From: CAZROT01 sp964601895
GTDB lineage: Bacteria > Pseudomonadota > Gammaproteobacteria > Enterobacterales > Enterobacteriaceae
Length of the DNA: 7,608 bases
NCBI GenBank assembly: GCA_964601895.1
Contig: CAZROT010000031.1
Location: forward strand, 1-7,608
Reading direction: 5' to 3'
In this document: piece after piece, positions 1 to 6,349 of the stretch
Position numbering within the stretch: the first letter of the stretch is position 1
Layout: each line of letters begins with the position of its first letter
The notes under the pieces: generated by a model
Database searches by the model: none
Told to the model about the DNA's origin: nothing
Seen by the model: the letters and a program-made list of their open reading frames with translations, nothing else
Program-made: the position numbers and the translations under genes

Positions 1-57
1 CGGTCTTGAAAACCGTTGACTGTAACAGGTCCGGGGGTTCGAATCCCTCTCTCTCCG
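1..57 (+). tRNA. tRNA-Ser (UGA anticodon), 3' part only
   Basis: The window opens inside the anticodon arm. CGGT/ACCG form the stem around the seven-base loop CTTGAAA, which reads anticodon TGA. A long variable arm typical of class II (Ser/Leu) tRNAs follows. The T arm pairs 33-37 with 45-49, with one G-T pair, around loop TTCGAAT. The acceptor 3' strand is TCTCTCC (50-56) and the discriminator is G57. G73 and the long variable arm support serine. No CCA is encoded after base 57, so CCA would be added by nucleotidyltransferase, as is common in Bacteroidetes. The 5' half lies outside the window. The adjoining integrase suggests that this 3' end doubles as an attachment site. Confidence 0.93.
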
Positions 58-60
58 CTG
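31..60 (+). other. Presumed chromosomal attachment (att) end of an integrated element in tRNA-Ser
   Basis: A tyrosine recombinase gene starts about 260 bases downstream of the tRNA 3' end and points away from it, which is the classic arrangement for islands and phages that target tRNA genes. Such elements usually recombine within the T-arm and acceptor region and rebuild the tRNA end. The exact crossover cannot be seen, because no direct repeat of this segment occurs elsewhere in the window. The call rests on context only. Confidence 0.35.
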
Positions 61-92
61 ACAACAGTTAATTGAGATAATCTTAATGAAAG

Positions 93-130
93 AAAACCTG
101 CAAAATCAACAACTTGCAGGTTTTTGTTTT
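93..130 (+). terminator. Intrinsic terminator downstream of tRNA-Ser
   Basis: Bases 93-103 (AAAACCTGCAA) pair perfectly with 114-124 (TTGCAGGTTTT), giving an 11-bp stem with a 10-base loop. The 3' arm runs into a T-rich tract reaching about base 132. The stem ends in A-T pairs opposite the T tract, so it might work in both directions, but the clear U run is on the plus strand. It would end the tRNA transcript and shield the integrase region from read-through. Confidence 0.85.
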
Positions 131-132
131 TT

Positions 133-144
133 CAGGCATGCCTG
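133..144. repeat. 12-bp perfect palindrome, T-rich flanks
   Basis: CAGGCATGCCTG is its own reverse complement. It lies just after the tRNA terminator and is followed by TTTTTA. It could be a protein-binding site near the presumed recombination point, or a weak second terminator hairpin (4-bp stem, CATG loop). The sequence does not decide between these. Confidence 0.4.
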
Positions 145-181
145 TTTTTACCCCGTTTTACGACTATTATTGACCGCGTGA

Positions 182-219
182 TCCGTGAGTAGTTCTCCCA
201 CTTTATCACTACTCACGGA
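182..219. repeat. Perfect 12-bp inverted repeat upstream of the first integrase
   Basis: Bases 182-193 (TCCGTGAGTAGT) match the reverse complement of 208-219 (ACTACTCACGGA) without a mismatch, around a 14-base spacer. No T run follows, so it does not look like a terminator. Its place between the tRNA end and the integrase start suggests paired recombinase or excisionase binding sites, or an operator for the integrase gene. These roles are inferred from position only. Confidence 0.6.
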
Positions 220-316
220 ACTTAACACAAAGAGCTCGTTTTTAACGATTTACAAGAACTGAACTCCCTTTTTCAGTGGTTGCAACAATTAATTTTAACC
301 TTAAAAGCGGAGTGTT

Positions 317-1558
317 ATGGAAAAAAGTTTTGGACTGCAGTTTTATCTCAGGAAAAGCAAATTCGATAAAGACCAGGAACGTAAAATTTATTTGCGCATA
401 ACCGTTAATGGTGAATCCACAGAGATAAGTACAAAGCGAACCTGCGTAGCTACAAAGTGGAATGTATGTGCAGGCCGTGTGGAGGGCAGGACAGATTTTG
501 CCAAATCACTGAACGCAGAACTGGAATTACTGCAACGCAAAGTGTATGAAAAAAGAAAATTCCTGATTGATAATGATCAACAGGTAAGTGCGGATAATAT
601 AAAGACCCTGATGCAGGGTGGTGAACTGAGCCACAACAAACACATGCTGATGCAAATCTTTAAACAACATAATCAGCAGATGGCGGAACTGGTAGGTAGC
701 GAATACTCTCCTGGAACGATGGAAAGATATACAACGTCTTATAAACATACACTTTCGTTCCTTCAATGGAAATACAACATAATTGATCTGGACATATCAA
801 AACTCGATTATGAATTTATTACCGAATATGAGTTCTGGTTAAAAAGTGTCCGCAAATGCGATCATAATTCCACGATGAAATACCTGAGCAATTTTCGCAA
901 GATCGTCAACCGTTGCATCAGGAATGGATGGTTACAAAGGGATCCGTTTATCGGATTTAAAATGACAAAAAGAGAAGTGGAAAGGACGGCGCTAACCCAA
1001 TTTGAATTACAGGCCCTAGCAGAAAAGCCTCTTTCAACAGATAGACTTTATATAGTCCGAGATATATTCCTGTTTAGTTGTTATTCCGGGTTGGCCTATG
1101 CCGATGTGAAAAAGCTGCGGCGGTCGGAGATCGTTATCGGAATTGACGGCGAAAAATGGTTGATCAGCAAACGGCAGAAAACGGACATCGCAGCCAGGAT
1201 CCCGTTGCTGCCACCTGCAATGGTTATAATCAACCGGTATAGCAACCACCCACTTTGCCTGGCAGGCGACCGGGTGTTACCCGTACTGAGCAACCAGAAG
1301 ATGAATGCGTATTTAAAAGAAATTGCTGACCTCTGTGGCATACAAAAGAACCTCACCTTTCATATAGCCCGGCATACGTTTGCTACTACCATAACACTGA
1401 GCAATGGCGTCCCTATAGAAACAGTTTCCAAAATGCTGGGACACCGGAATCTAAAAACCACGCAGCATTACGCAAGAATACTGGATAAAAAGATTAGTGA
1501 GGATATGAACCAATTGCGGAACAAGTTTCCTTCACCAAATCACCGAAATTTTCCATAA
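317..1558 (+). CDS. Tyrosine recombinase/integrase, Bacteroidetes type, at tRNA-Ser
   Basis: A 413-residue site-specific recombinase expected to integrate and excise the element at the adjacent tRNA-Ser. Residues ~1-95 look like the Bacteroidetes arm-binding domain (LRKSKFDKDQERKIYLRITV, then 'ISTKRTCVATKWN'). Residues ~108-215 resemble the SAM-like core-binding domain. The catalytic domain (~225-400) has a likely Lys288 (KRQKT), the HxxR box H349-IA-R352, Gly-His at 375-376 and the probable nucleophile Tyr385 in TTQHYARI. The usual first catalytic Arg is replaced by Ala260 in CYSGLAYADV, a variation known in relatives such as IntDOT, so it need not mean inactivity. Length is normal for the family. 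The ATG at 317 has GGAG four bases upstream, a possible Shine-Dalgarno sequence. The gene converges on the fibre gene cluster across a 98-base gap with no clear terminator. Confidence 0.95.
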   Translation: MEKSFGLQFYLRKSKFDKDQERKIYLRITVNGESTEISTKRTCVATKWNVCAGRVEGRTDFAKSLNAELELLQRKVYEKRKFLIDNDQQVSADNIKTLMQGGELSHNKHMLMQIFKQHNQQMAELVGSEYSPGTMERYTTSYKHTLSFLQWKYNIIDLDISKLDYEFITEYEFWLKSVRKCDHNSTMKYLSNFRKIVNRCIRNGWLQRDPFIGFKMTKREVERTALTQFELQALAEKPLSTDRLYIVRDIFLFSCYSGLAYADVKKLRRSEIVIGIDGEKWLISKRQKTDIAARIPLLPPAMVIINRYSNHPLCLAGDRVLPVLSNQKMNAYLKEIADLCGIQKNLTFHIARHTFATTITLSNGVPIETVSKMLGHRNLKTTQHYARILDKKISEDMNQLRNKFPSPNHRNFP

Positions 1559-1656
1559 CCGATTATCACCAAAACAAATAGCCAATACAAATCAGGAATA
1601 GCATTGTCAGCATGAATATCAAGTAATAAATGGGGAGCTTGGCAAAAATAATTTCA

Positions 1657-3003
1657 TCAATTAATCTTTGTTACCGTAAATGTACTTCCTGCCAAAATGC
1701 TGCTAGTTCCCGACTCGGTTTGCTGTGCAAATCTGGGAACAAGGGTACCGCCTGAATTAACAGTTATTATTACGATCATAGTAATATGCGATGAGGTTAT
1801 GCCGCTGCCCGCAGGTGCAAACGATGCTGTAAGAGAGGTGATTCGGTTCGCAACATCTACCGACCTAGCATCATCATTATTATAAATCACAGCTTCGTAA
1901 ATAACCGATGTGGCAGTCGCGGAACCACCCCCCAGGTCAAACTTTTGACCACCGGTATTATCGGGGGAAACATGGAGTCTGATTTCGAACCGATAGATAC
2001 CGGAAGAAGCAACCGTTGCTGAAAGACCTGTGATGCCGGTTAAGTCATCGTCAGACTCCATATCAAATTGTGAAGTTGTAAATAAATTTTGAATTGTTGT
2101 GGCCGGGCTATCATCTGTATACTTTAGACCTCTCCATGCATCGTTTCTATTTATCATTACTCTGTTGCTATCTGTATCATAAACAACCAATCCATCGGCA
2201 GGGGAACTTATGCTGGTTCTTTGGCTAGCAGTCATTCGGGAAGGAAGAAACCCTTTTGTAGTGCTATTTACTGATAGTAATGCAGAAGCATGAGGTGTAT
2301 TACTTCCAAGGCCTATGACATCGTTGGCTCCGTCAAGAAAAAACAGGTTTTCATTATTATCACTTTCCATTCTGGTATTGTAATTCAAGCCAAAGTCGTT
2401 TACAACAAATTCGGTGTTCTTAAAATTCCCCTTTTCTGTCCCGGCTGAATAAAATGAAACAGAGTTAGGCTTTGCGAGAAAATAATTATTGCTGTAGTAC
2501 AGTTTTGCCTGAGCAGAATTTTCGGATAACGACAGGTAAGCTGTGCCATTAGGACTCTCAACCCTTGACTGAACATCATGTGGTGTAGAAAACCTTATAG
2601 TATGCGAAGGAACGATTGAAGGTGAGGAACTGCTGCCTATTGTAAGAGTATTACCGTTACATGTCAACCCTGAACTATATGAAAAATTATTTGCCGATCC
2701 GTTTGTATAAGGTATCTGACCTGAAGACCCAAAGGAAATATTTGACCTTGTATTTAATGTGTCACCCCCGATTATATACAAACTATCATTGATCTTCACC
2801 AGCCCTTTCTTGAACTCTGTCCTTCCATTACCTTTATTGTATAAAAAACCATTTATGTGTTTCGTGCTGTTCTCCAAATTCAGTTCTGCATTGCAGGAAT
2901 CATTCGTGATCAGCACACTATCAGCTTTGATCTTGTGAACAAACTGGGCGGAAACACAAACCGCTACGTTCAAACTCAAAAAAAGACTTAAAAAATATTT
3001 CAT
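1657..3003 (-). CDS. Secreted fibre-like protein 1 (shared N-terminal module, beta-rich tip)
   Basis: A 448-residue exported protein. Residues 1-19 are a Sec signal peptide ending VSA, with Gln20 as probable mature N-terminus. Residues 20-83 are the module shared with the next two genes upstream. Residues ~88-200 begin with 'ISFGSSGQIPYTNGSANNFSYSSG', a phrase seen in Bacteroidetes phage-fibre-like proteins. Residues ~250-280 hold KGFLPSRMTASQR...GLVVYDTDS. The last ~130 residues (SGIYRFEIRLHVSPDNTGGQ to AGSTFTVTKIN) look like a C-terminal beta-sandwich tip of the phage-fibre kind. It is a divergent full-length paralogue of fibre-like protein 3. No T9SS C-terminal domain, enzyme motif or membrane helix beyond the signal peptide is seen. 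The gene ends in tandem TGA codons. It starts 77 bases after the preceding fibre gene stops, so co-transcription is plausible. Role as adhesin or surface fibre is inferred. Confidence 0.88.
   Translation of the reverse strand: MKYFLSLFLSLNVAVCVSAQFVHKIKADSVLITNDSCNAELNLENSTKHINGFLYNKGNGRTEFKKGLVKINDSLYIIGGDTLNTRSNISFGSSGQIPYTNGSANNFSYSSGLTCNGNTLTIGSSSSPSIVPSHTIRFSTPHDVQSRVESPNGTAYLSLSENSAQAKLYYSNNYFLAKPNSVSFYSAGTEKGNFKNTEFVVNDFGLNYNTRMESDNNENLFFLDGANDVIGLGSNTPHASALLSVNSTTKGFLPSRMTASQRTSISSPADGLVVYDTDSNRVMINRNDAWRGLKYTDDSPATTIQNLFTTSQFDMESDDDLTGITGLSATVASSGIYRFEIRLHVSPDNTGGQKFDLGGGSATATSVIYEAVIYNNDDARSVDVANRITSLTASFAPAGSGITSSHITMIVIITVNSGGTLVPRFAQQTESGTSSILAGSTFTVTKIN
2755..2947 (-). repeat. 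Direct repeat copy 1: DNA encoding the shared 64-residue module
   Basis: This ~193-bp segment aligns without gaps to 4290-4482 with about 12 differences by hand count (~94% identity). Similarity stops at the signal-peptide cleavage site on one side and just after GDTL on the other. A third, more diverged copy lies at 5889-6081. All three copies point the same way. Confidence 0.85.
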
Positions 3004-3080
3004 TGTAAATATTATATCATAACTTTTACTCGCCTTTTAGACCTCAATCTCTCATATAAAGTCAGTTTCACTGCATCGAA

Positions 3081-4538
3081 TTAATATTTTATTACAGCAA
3101 TTCTGAAAGATGAACTGGCAGGATTAATACTGCCGCCAGAATAATTTGTAAACCTAACCGTAACCGTATCTGTTGCGCTTACCCATGCTGAATAGTTTGT
3201 CATTCCATGTATTACCCCATTTGGTACTCCAAGACTTACAGCATCACCATTGGCGGCTCCTGTAACGGTTATCGTTAGATCGGAATAGTCTTGACTGCTG
3301 GTATTTGGAAAATCAAGTGATGTTGTAGCTGTCAAAGTACGCGTCAGGACATATCTTGTTCCCCCCGAGGTAGCAAAATAATTAGTGCCGTCATATTCTA
3401 CCGCCCCGTTCTCAGGAGTGGAAAGATTAGATCCGGCAGTAAATTTTAAAGGAGCAGTATTGGCGGAAGAAGTACCTGATGTTAAATGAAGGATTGCAGA
3501 AGGGTTGGTGAGCCCGATTCCAACTGATCCGGTGTTGCTTATCCTTATCCTTTCTGCCTCAGTGTTTACCGAAGACCCGGAAGTTCCCGCAGGAGTAGTG
3601 AAAAATGATATATATCCCCCGTTGGCACTGCCGGTGCTTTTGCCTGCCCTGATCGATATGGGCATTCCGGCTGAATTTGATCCGCTGCCATCAGTGGTTC
3701 TTAAAACAAAAGGGCCATAGTTGGCAGCCACAGAATTAGATAAGCTCCCCCCTAATACCATATCCAGCAGGAACCCGCCCGCTAGTCCATTTCCGATAAC
3801 AACCTGGGAATTCCTGTCATTGGTCAGGTTAGCCCCCAATAGTAACGTACCAGTACAAGTAGATGCGCTGTTATTATATCCGATATTTATCATGCCGCCG
3901 CTTAATCCTGAACCTCCTGAAAAATGGCCTATCGAAGTAATATTGGTGCCAATAGCTGTCCGGTTATTACTTCCACCGTCAGTAAGACTAACTCCTACCA
4001 ATACAGAAAATGTTCCTGTTGCCTGGGCGTTGTTACCAATGGCAGTTGACTTAAAAGCTGCCCGTGCATTGTAACCAACCGCCACTGTCTCATTACCAAA
4101 AGTCTGGGCCCAATTGCCTATTGCAGTTGAATAATTATTGGAACCGACACTGGCCAGGTCTCCAAATCTTTCACTCGCAGTCCCTGATCCCGGACTTGAT
4201 ATGGTATTGCCAATGGTGACCTTTCCTAAATTTGTATTATTAATATTATTGCCGCTTTTCGTCCATAAAAGCAAGGCCGATCCAAACTCTAATGTATCAC
4301 CCCCGATGATATACAAACTATCATTGATCTTCACCAATCCTTTCCTGAACTCTGTCCTTCCATGACCTTTATTGTATAAAAAACCATTTATGTGTTTCGT
4401 ACTGTTCTCCAAATTCAGTTCTGCATTGCAGGAATCATTCGTGATCAGCACACTGTCGGCTTTGATCTTATGGACAAACTGAGAAGAAGCGTTTATCCAC
4501 AGTATCAAAAGAACCGTCTTTACAGTTATCTTTTTCAT
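3081..4538 (-). CDS. Secreted fibre-like protein 2 (shared module plus YadA-like beta-roll)
   Basis: I place the start at the ATG at 4536-4538, giving 485 residues, because it yields a signal peptide (MKKITVKTVLLILWINASS) that puts the shared module at residues 20-83, as in both neighbours. The frame stays open 44 codons upstream, but that stretch has no signal-peptide character. Residues ~125-260 carry repeats such as STAIGNWAQTFGN, TVAVGYNARA and STAIGNNAQATG, resembling the left-handed beta-roll of YadA-like trimeric adhesin heads. Residues ~328-400 (AERIRISNTGSVGIG, NTAPLKFTAGS, GAVEYDGTNYF) resemble phage tail fibres. The last ~80 residues (SLDFPNTSSQDYSDLTITVTGAA to SFRIAVIKY) form a tip domain unlike that of proteins 1 and 3. 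No peptidase S74 chaperone domain or C-terminal membrane anchor is seen. A trimeric surface or periplasmic fibre is the best inference; the ligand is unknown. Confidence 0.87.
   Translation of the reverse strand: MKKITVKTVLLILWINASSQFVHKIKADSVLITNDSCNAELNLENSTKHINGFLYNKGHGRTEFRKGLVKINDSLYIIGGDTLEFGSALLLWTKSGNNINNTNLGKVTIGNTISSPGSGTASERFGDLASVGSNNYSTAIGNWAQTFGNETVAVGYNARAAFKSTAIGNNAQATGTFSVLVGVSLTDGGSNNRTAIGTNITSIGHFSGGSGLSGGMINIGYNNSASTCTGTLLLGANLTNDRNSQVVIGNGLAGGFLLDMVLGGSLSNSVAANYGPFVLRTTDGSGSNSAGMPISIRAGKSTGSANGGYISFFTTPAGTSGSSVNTEAERIRISNTGSVGIGLTNPSAILHLTSGTSSANTAPLKFTAGSNLSTPENGAVEYDGTNYFATSGGTRYVLTRTLTATTSLDFPNTSSQDYSDLTITVTGAANGDAVSLGVPNGVIHGMTNYSAWVSATDTVTVRFTNYSGGSINPASSSFRIAVIKY
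4290..4482 (-). repeat. Direct repeat copy 2: DNA encoding the shared 64-residue module
   Basis: It is about 94% identical to 2755-2947 and about 83% identical to 5889-6081 by hand count, gapless in both alignments. The encoded residues differ at only two and three positions respectively. The rest of this gene does not resemble its neighbours, so the repeat is a discrete module. Confidence 0.85.
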
Positions 4539-4775
4539 ACAAAGTGAGAATTTGAATAAACAATATTTTAAACCCTGTTTCTTATTAATACCCCATTCTG
4601 TTATTCTGCTTACACTGAGTATGGATACATTCAGGTGCAGGTAACGGAAAAAGCAAAACATTGTAAACAATAAATTATTGCCTGGAATTACTACCGACCA
4701 TTTTATGTAATTAATGTTTTGATAGTTTCAGAATTAGTGCAATTATTTTTCTGCCAATTTCATCATATTATATAG
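4539..4775. other. AT-rich intergenic region between fibre genes 3 and 2
   Basis: These 237 bases separate the stop of fibre gene 3 from the chosen start of fibre gene 2. I find no convincing intrinsic terminator, RNA gene or Bacteroidetes-type promoter (TTG about 19 bases before TAnnTTTG). The length leaves room for a separate promoter for fibre gene 2. Part of it is open in frame with gene 2 but looks untranslated. Confidence 0.5.
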
Positions 4776-6137
4776 TCAGTTTAATTTAGTTAATATCATT
4801 GTACTCCCTGCTTCTATTGCACTGCTACTCAACATATTTACAGCCAATGCATAACGCAGCATGAATGTCCCGCCGGTACTGACAACAACTTCACCTTCAA
4901 TCACTACAAACCTGTTTGTGGAGCTTGTTGCGTTCAAGCCGTCATCAAATTCAGAACCATATGATTCAAACCTGCTATTCTTTATAACCCCGCTGTTATC
5001 ATTATCATACGCATTTATCTGCATGATTATGCTTGAAACACTGGCTGTACCATACAGGTCAAATTTTTGCCCTGCAGTAGCATCAGGTGTGGTATGCAGT
5101 ACAAACCTGAAATGGTATATTCCGCCTGATTCAACCACTCCAAACAACTGTGTATTCTCAGGAGTATCTGTGCTATTGGCGTTGGGCATGGTTGTCCGTG
5201 CTGTCTGCACTTTCGGAATAGGTAAGTCGCTGGATAATGCCAATTTTTTCCATCCGCTTGCATAAAGCATATATCCCAAACTATCGGTGTCATAAACCAA
5301 TAGCCCATTTGCCGGCGAGCTGATGGCAGTTCTTTGCGTTGCTGTCATTCGAGGCGGAAGAAATCCTTTAGCAATACTATTTACTTCTAGTTTGGCAGAA
5401 GCATGTATAGAAGATGCCCCTATACCAACAGCGTCAAGCGAGGCATCAGAGAAGATGTTGTGCGTGTCAGCATCACCCTCTACCCTGAAGTCATAATTAT
5501 TGCCTATATCATTTACAACGAGTTCAGTTGTATTACTGTACAGCCTGTCCACATTGTCGGTTGTCAGCCAAAATTCATTCCGAACTGCACGAAACAGATT
5601 GGCCTGTTGGCGGGTTCTAAAAATAACTCCGGCTGAATTATCACTTGGATGCTGATTCTGAATTATTAAATAATTGCCAAACCCCATTCCAATACCTCCT
5701 GCCCGGGATGAGCCTGATGAAATTCTTATCTGCTCGGTGAAGTTTGCTTCCGTGGGTTTGTGCACCCTCAAGATAGTATCTTGATAGAACAGATTTGCTG
5801 AATAATTAAAATCAGTACCCCCGCTATTGACAAAGGGGATTTGATTCACAGAGCCGAAAGAGATGCTATTCCCTCCAGCTTTCAGATTCAGCGTATCGTT
5901 GCCGATAATATACAAGCTATCATTTATCTTCACCAATCCCTTTCTGAACTCAGTCCTCCCATTACCCTTATTGTACAAAAACCCATTGATAAGTTTTGTG
6001 CTGTTTTCCAGGTTAAGCTCAGCATTGCAGGAATCATTCGTAATCAGCACACTATCGGCTTTGATCTTATGTACAAATTGAGCACAGGCGGCTGTGCAAG
6101 CAAGTAACACAAGCATCAAGATGATTATTCTCTTCAT
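4776..6137 (-). CDS. Secreted fibre-like protein 3 (shared N-terminal module, beta-rich tip)
   Basis: A 453-residue exported protein and full-length paralogue of fibre-like protein 1. Residues 1-19 (MKRIIILMLVLLACTAACA) are the signal peptide. LLAC also resembles a lipobox, so lipidation at Cys13 is possible, but cleavage before Gln20 matches the two neighbours better. Residues 20-83 are the shared module. Residues ~91-120 hold SISFGSVNQIPFVNSGGTDF. Residues ~256-287 hold KGFLPPRMTATQR and GLLVYDTDS. Residues ~335-453 form the tip (GGIYHFRFVLHTTPDATAGQ to AGSTMILTKLN), aligning with protein 1. The middle (~120-200) differs from protein 1. No enzyme motif or T9SS sorting domain is visible. It is the first fibre gene of the minus-strand run, 212 bases downstream of the second recombinase, with a probable terminator between, so it probably has its own promoter. 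Function as adhesin or fibre is inferred. Confidence 0.88.
   Translation of the reverse strand: MKRIIILMLVLLACTAACAQFVHKIKADSVLITNDSCNAELNLENSTKLINGFLYNKGNGRTEFRKGLVKINDSLYIIGNDTLNLKAGGNSISFGSVNQIPFVNSGGTDFNYSANLFYQDTILRVHKPTEANFTEQIRISSGSSRAGGIGMGFGNYLIIQNQHPSDNSAGVIFRTRQQANLFRAVRNEFWLTTDNVDRLYSNTTELVVNDIGNNYDFRVEGDADTHNIFSDASLDAVGIGASSIHASAKLEVNSIAKGFLPPRMTATQRTAISSPANGLLVYDTDSLGYMLYASGWKKLALSSDLPIPKVQTARTTMPNANSTDTPENTQLFGVVESGGIYHFRFVLHTTPDATAGQKFDLYGTASVSSIIMQINAYDNDNSGVIKNSRFESYGSEFDDGLNATSSTNRFVVIEGEVVVSTGGTFMLRYALAVNMLSSSAIEAGSTMILTKLN
5889..6081 (-). repeat. Direct repeat copy 3: DNA encoding the shared 64-residue module (diverged)
   Basis: It aligns without gaps to 4290-4482 with about 32 differences by hand count (~83% identity), yet only three of 64 encoded residues change (His49 to Leu, His59 to Asn, Gly80 to Asn). 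Most substitutions are therefore silent. Confidence 0.82.
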
Positions 6138-6251
6138 AAAACAGAAATATTGTGTGACATTAATTTAAAATAAATTACCGCTTCTGATCACTTGTGTCAG
6201 GATTTTAAAAAAAACAGATGGGTAACTTTATGAAATTGGAATGCTGTGAAG

Positions 6252-6294
6252 AAAAAAATATTATTCCGGATAACGACTTCGGTTAACACGGAAT
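6252..6294 (-). terminator. Probable intrinsic terminator of the second recombinase gene
   Basis: ATTCCG (6263-6268) pairs with CGGAAT (6289-6294). Inside it TAAC (6271-6274) pairs with GTTA (6282-6285), with a small internal loop between the two stems. On the minus strand the stem is followed within a few bases by a run of seven T (the A run at 6252-6258). The minus orientation fits the recombinase gene that stops at 6350. The stem is moderate in strength. Confidence 0.5.
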
Positions 6295-6300
6295 GCTTAC

Positions 6301-6314
6301 CCGTATTAATACGG
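6301..6314. repeat. 14-bp perfect palindrome between recombinase and fibre gene
   Basis: CCGTATTAATACGG is its own reverse complement. It lies in the 212-base gap between the second recombinase and fibre gene 3, about 35 bases after the recombinase stop and just before the putative terminator. It could be an operator or recombinase-binding site, or form part of the 3' UTR. No second copy was found in the window. Confidence 0.45.
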
Positions 6315-6349
6315 ATGAAAACCTGCTTCTCTTACCCGATCTGCAACGA

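Noticed and set aside
1559..1656. Bidirectional terminator between the first recombinase and fibre gene 1
   Set aside because: Only weak long-loop pairings such as GCCAA/TTGGC are present and no stem with a T run is seen.
3004..3080. TATAAT-like promoter before fibre gene 1
   Set aside because: TATAAT occurs near the start, but the nearest TTG-like upstream box is badly spaced, and AT-rich leaders give such matches by chance.
3505..4074. Two abutting plus-strand open frames (71 and 117 codons) opposite fibre gene 2
   Set aside because: They lie wholly antisense to a well-supported gene, are proline- and leucine-rich as expected for the complement of Gly/Asn/Ser codons, and match no known protein type.
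4539..4670. Upstream extension of fibre gene 2 by 44 codons
   Set aside because: The extension lacks signal-peptide character, while the internal ATG gives a signal peptide of the same 19-residue length as both paralogues.
2755..6081. The three module repeats as a CRISPR or other short-repeat array
   Set aside because: They are about 193 bp, coding, in frame and far apart, so they are paralogous domains and not an array.
1657..6137. Fibre genes as prophage tail fibres
   Set aside because: All three have clear Sec signal peptides, and no phage structural, packaging or lysis genes are present. The phage-like segments more likely reflect shared fibre modules.
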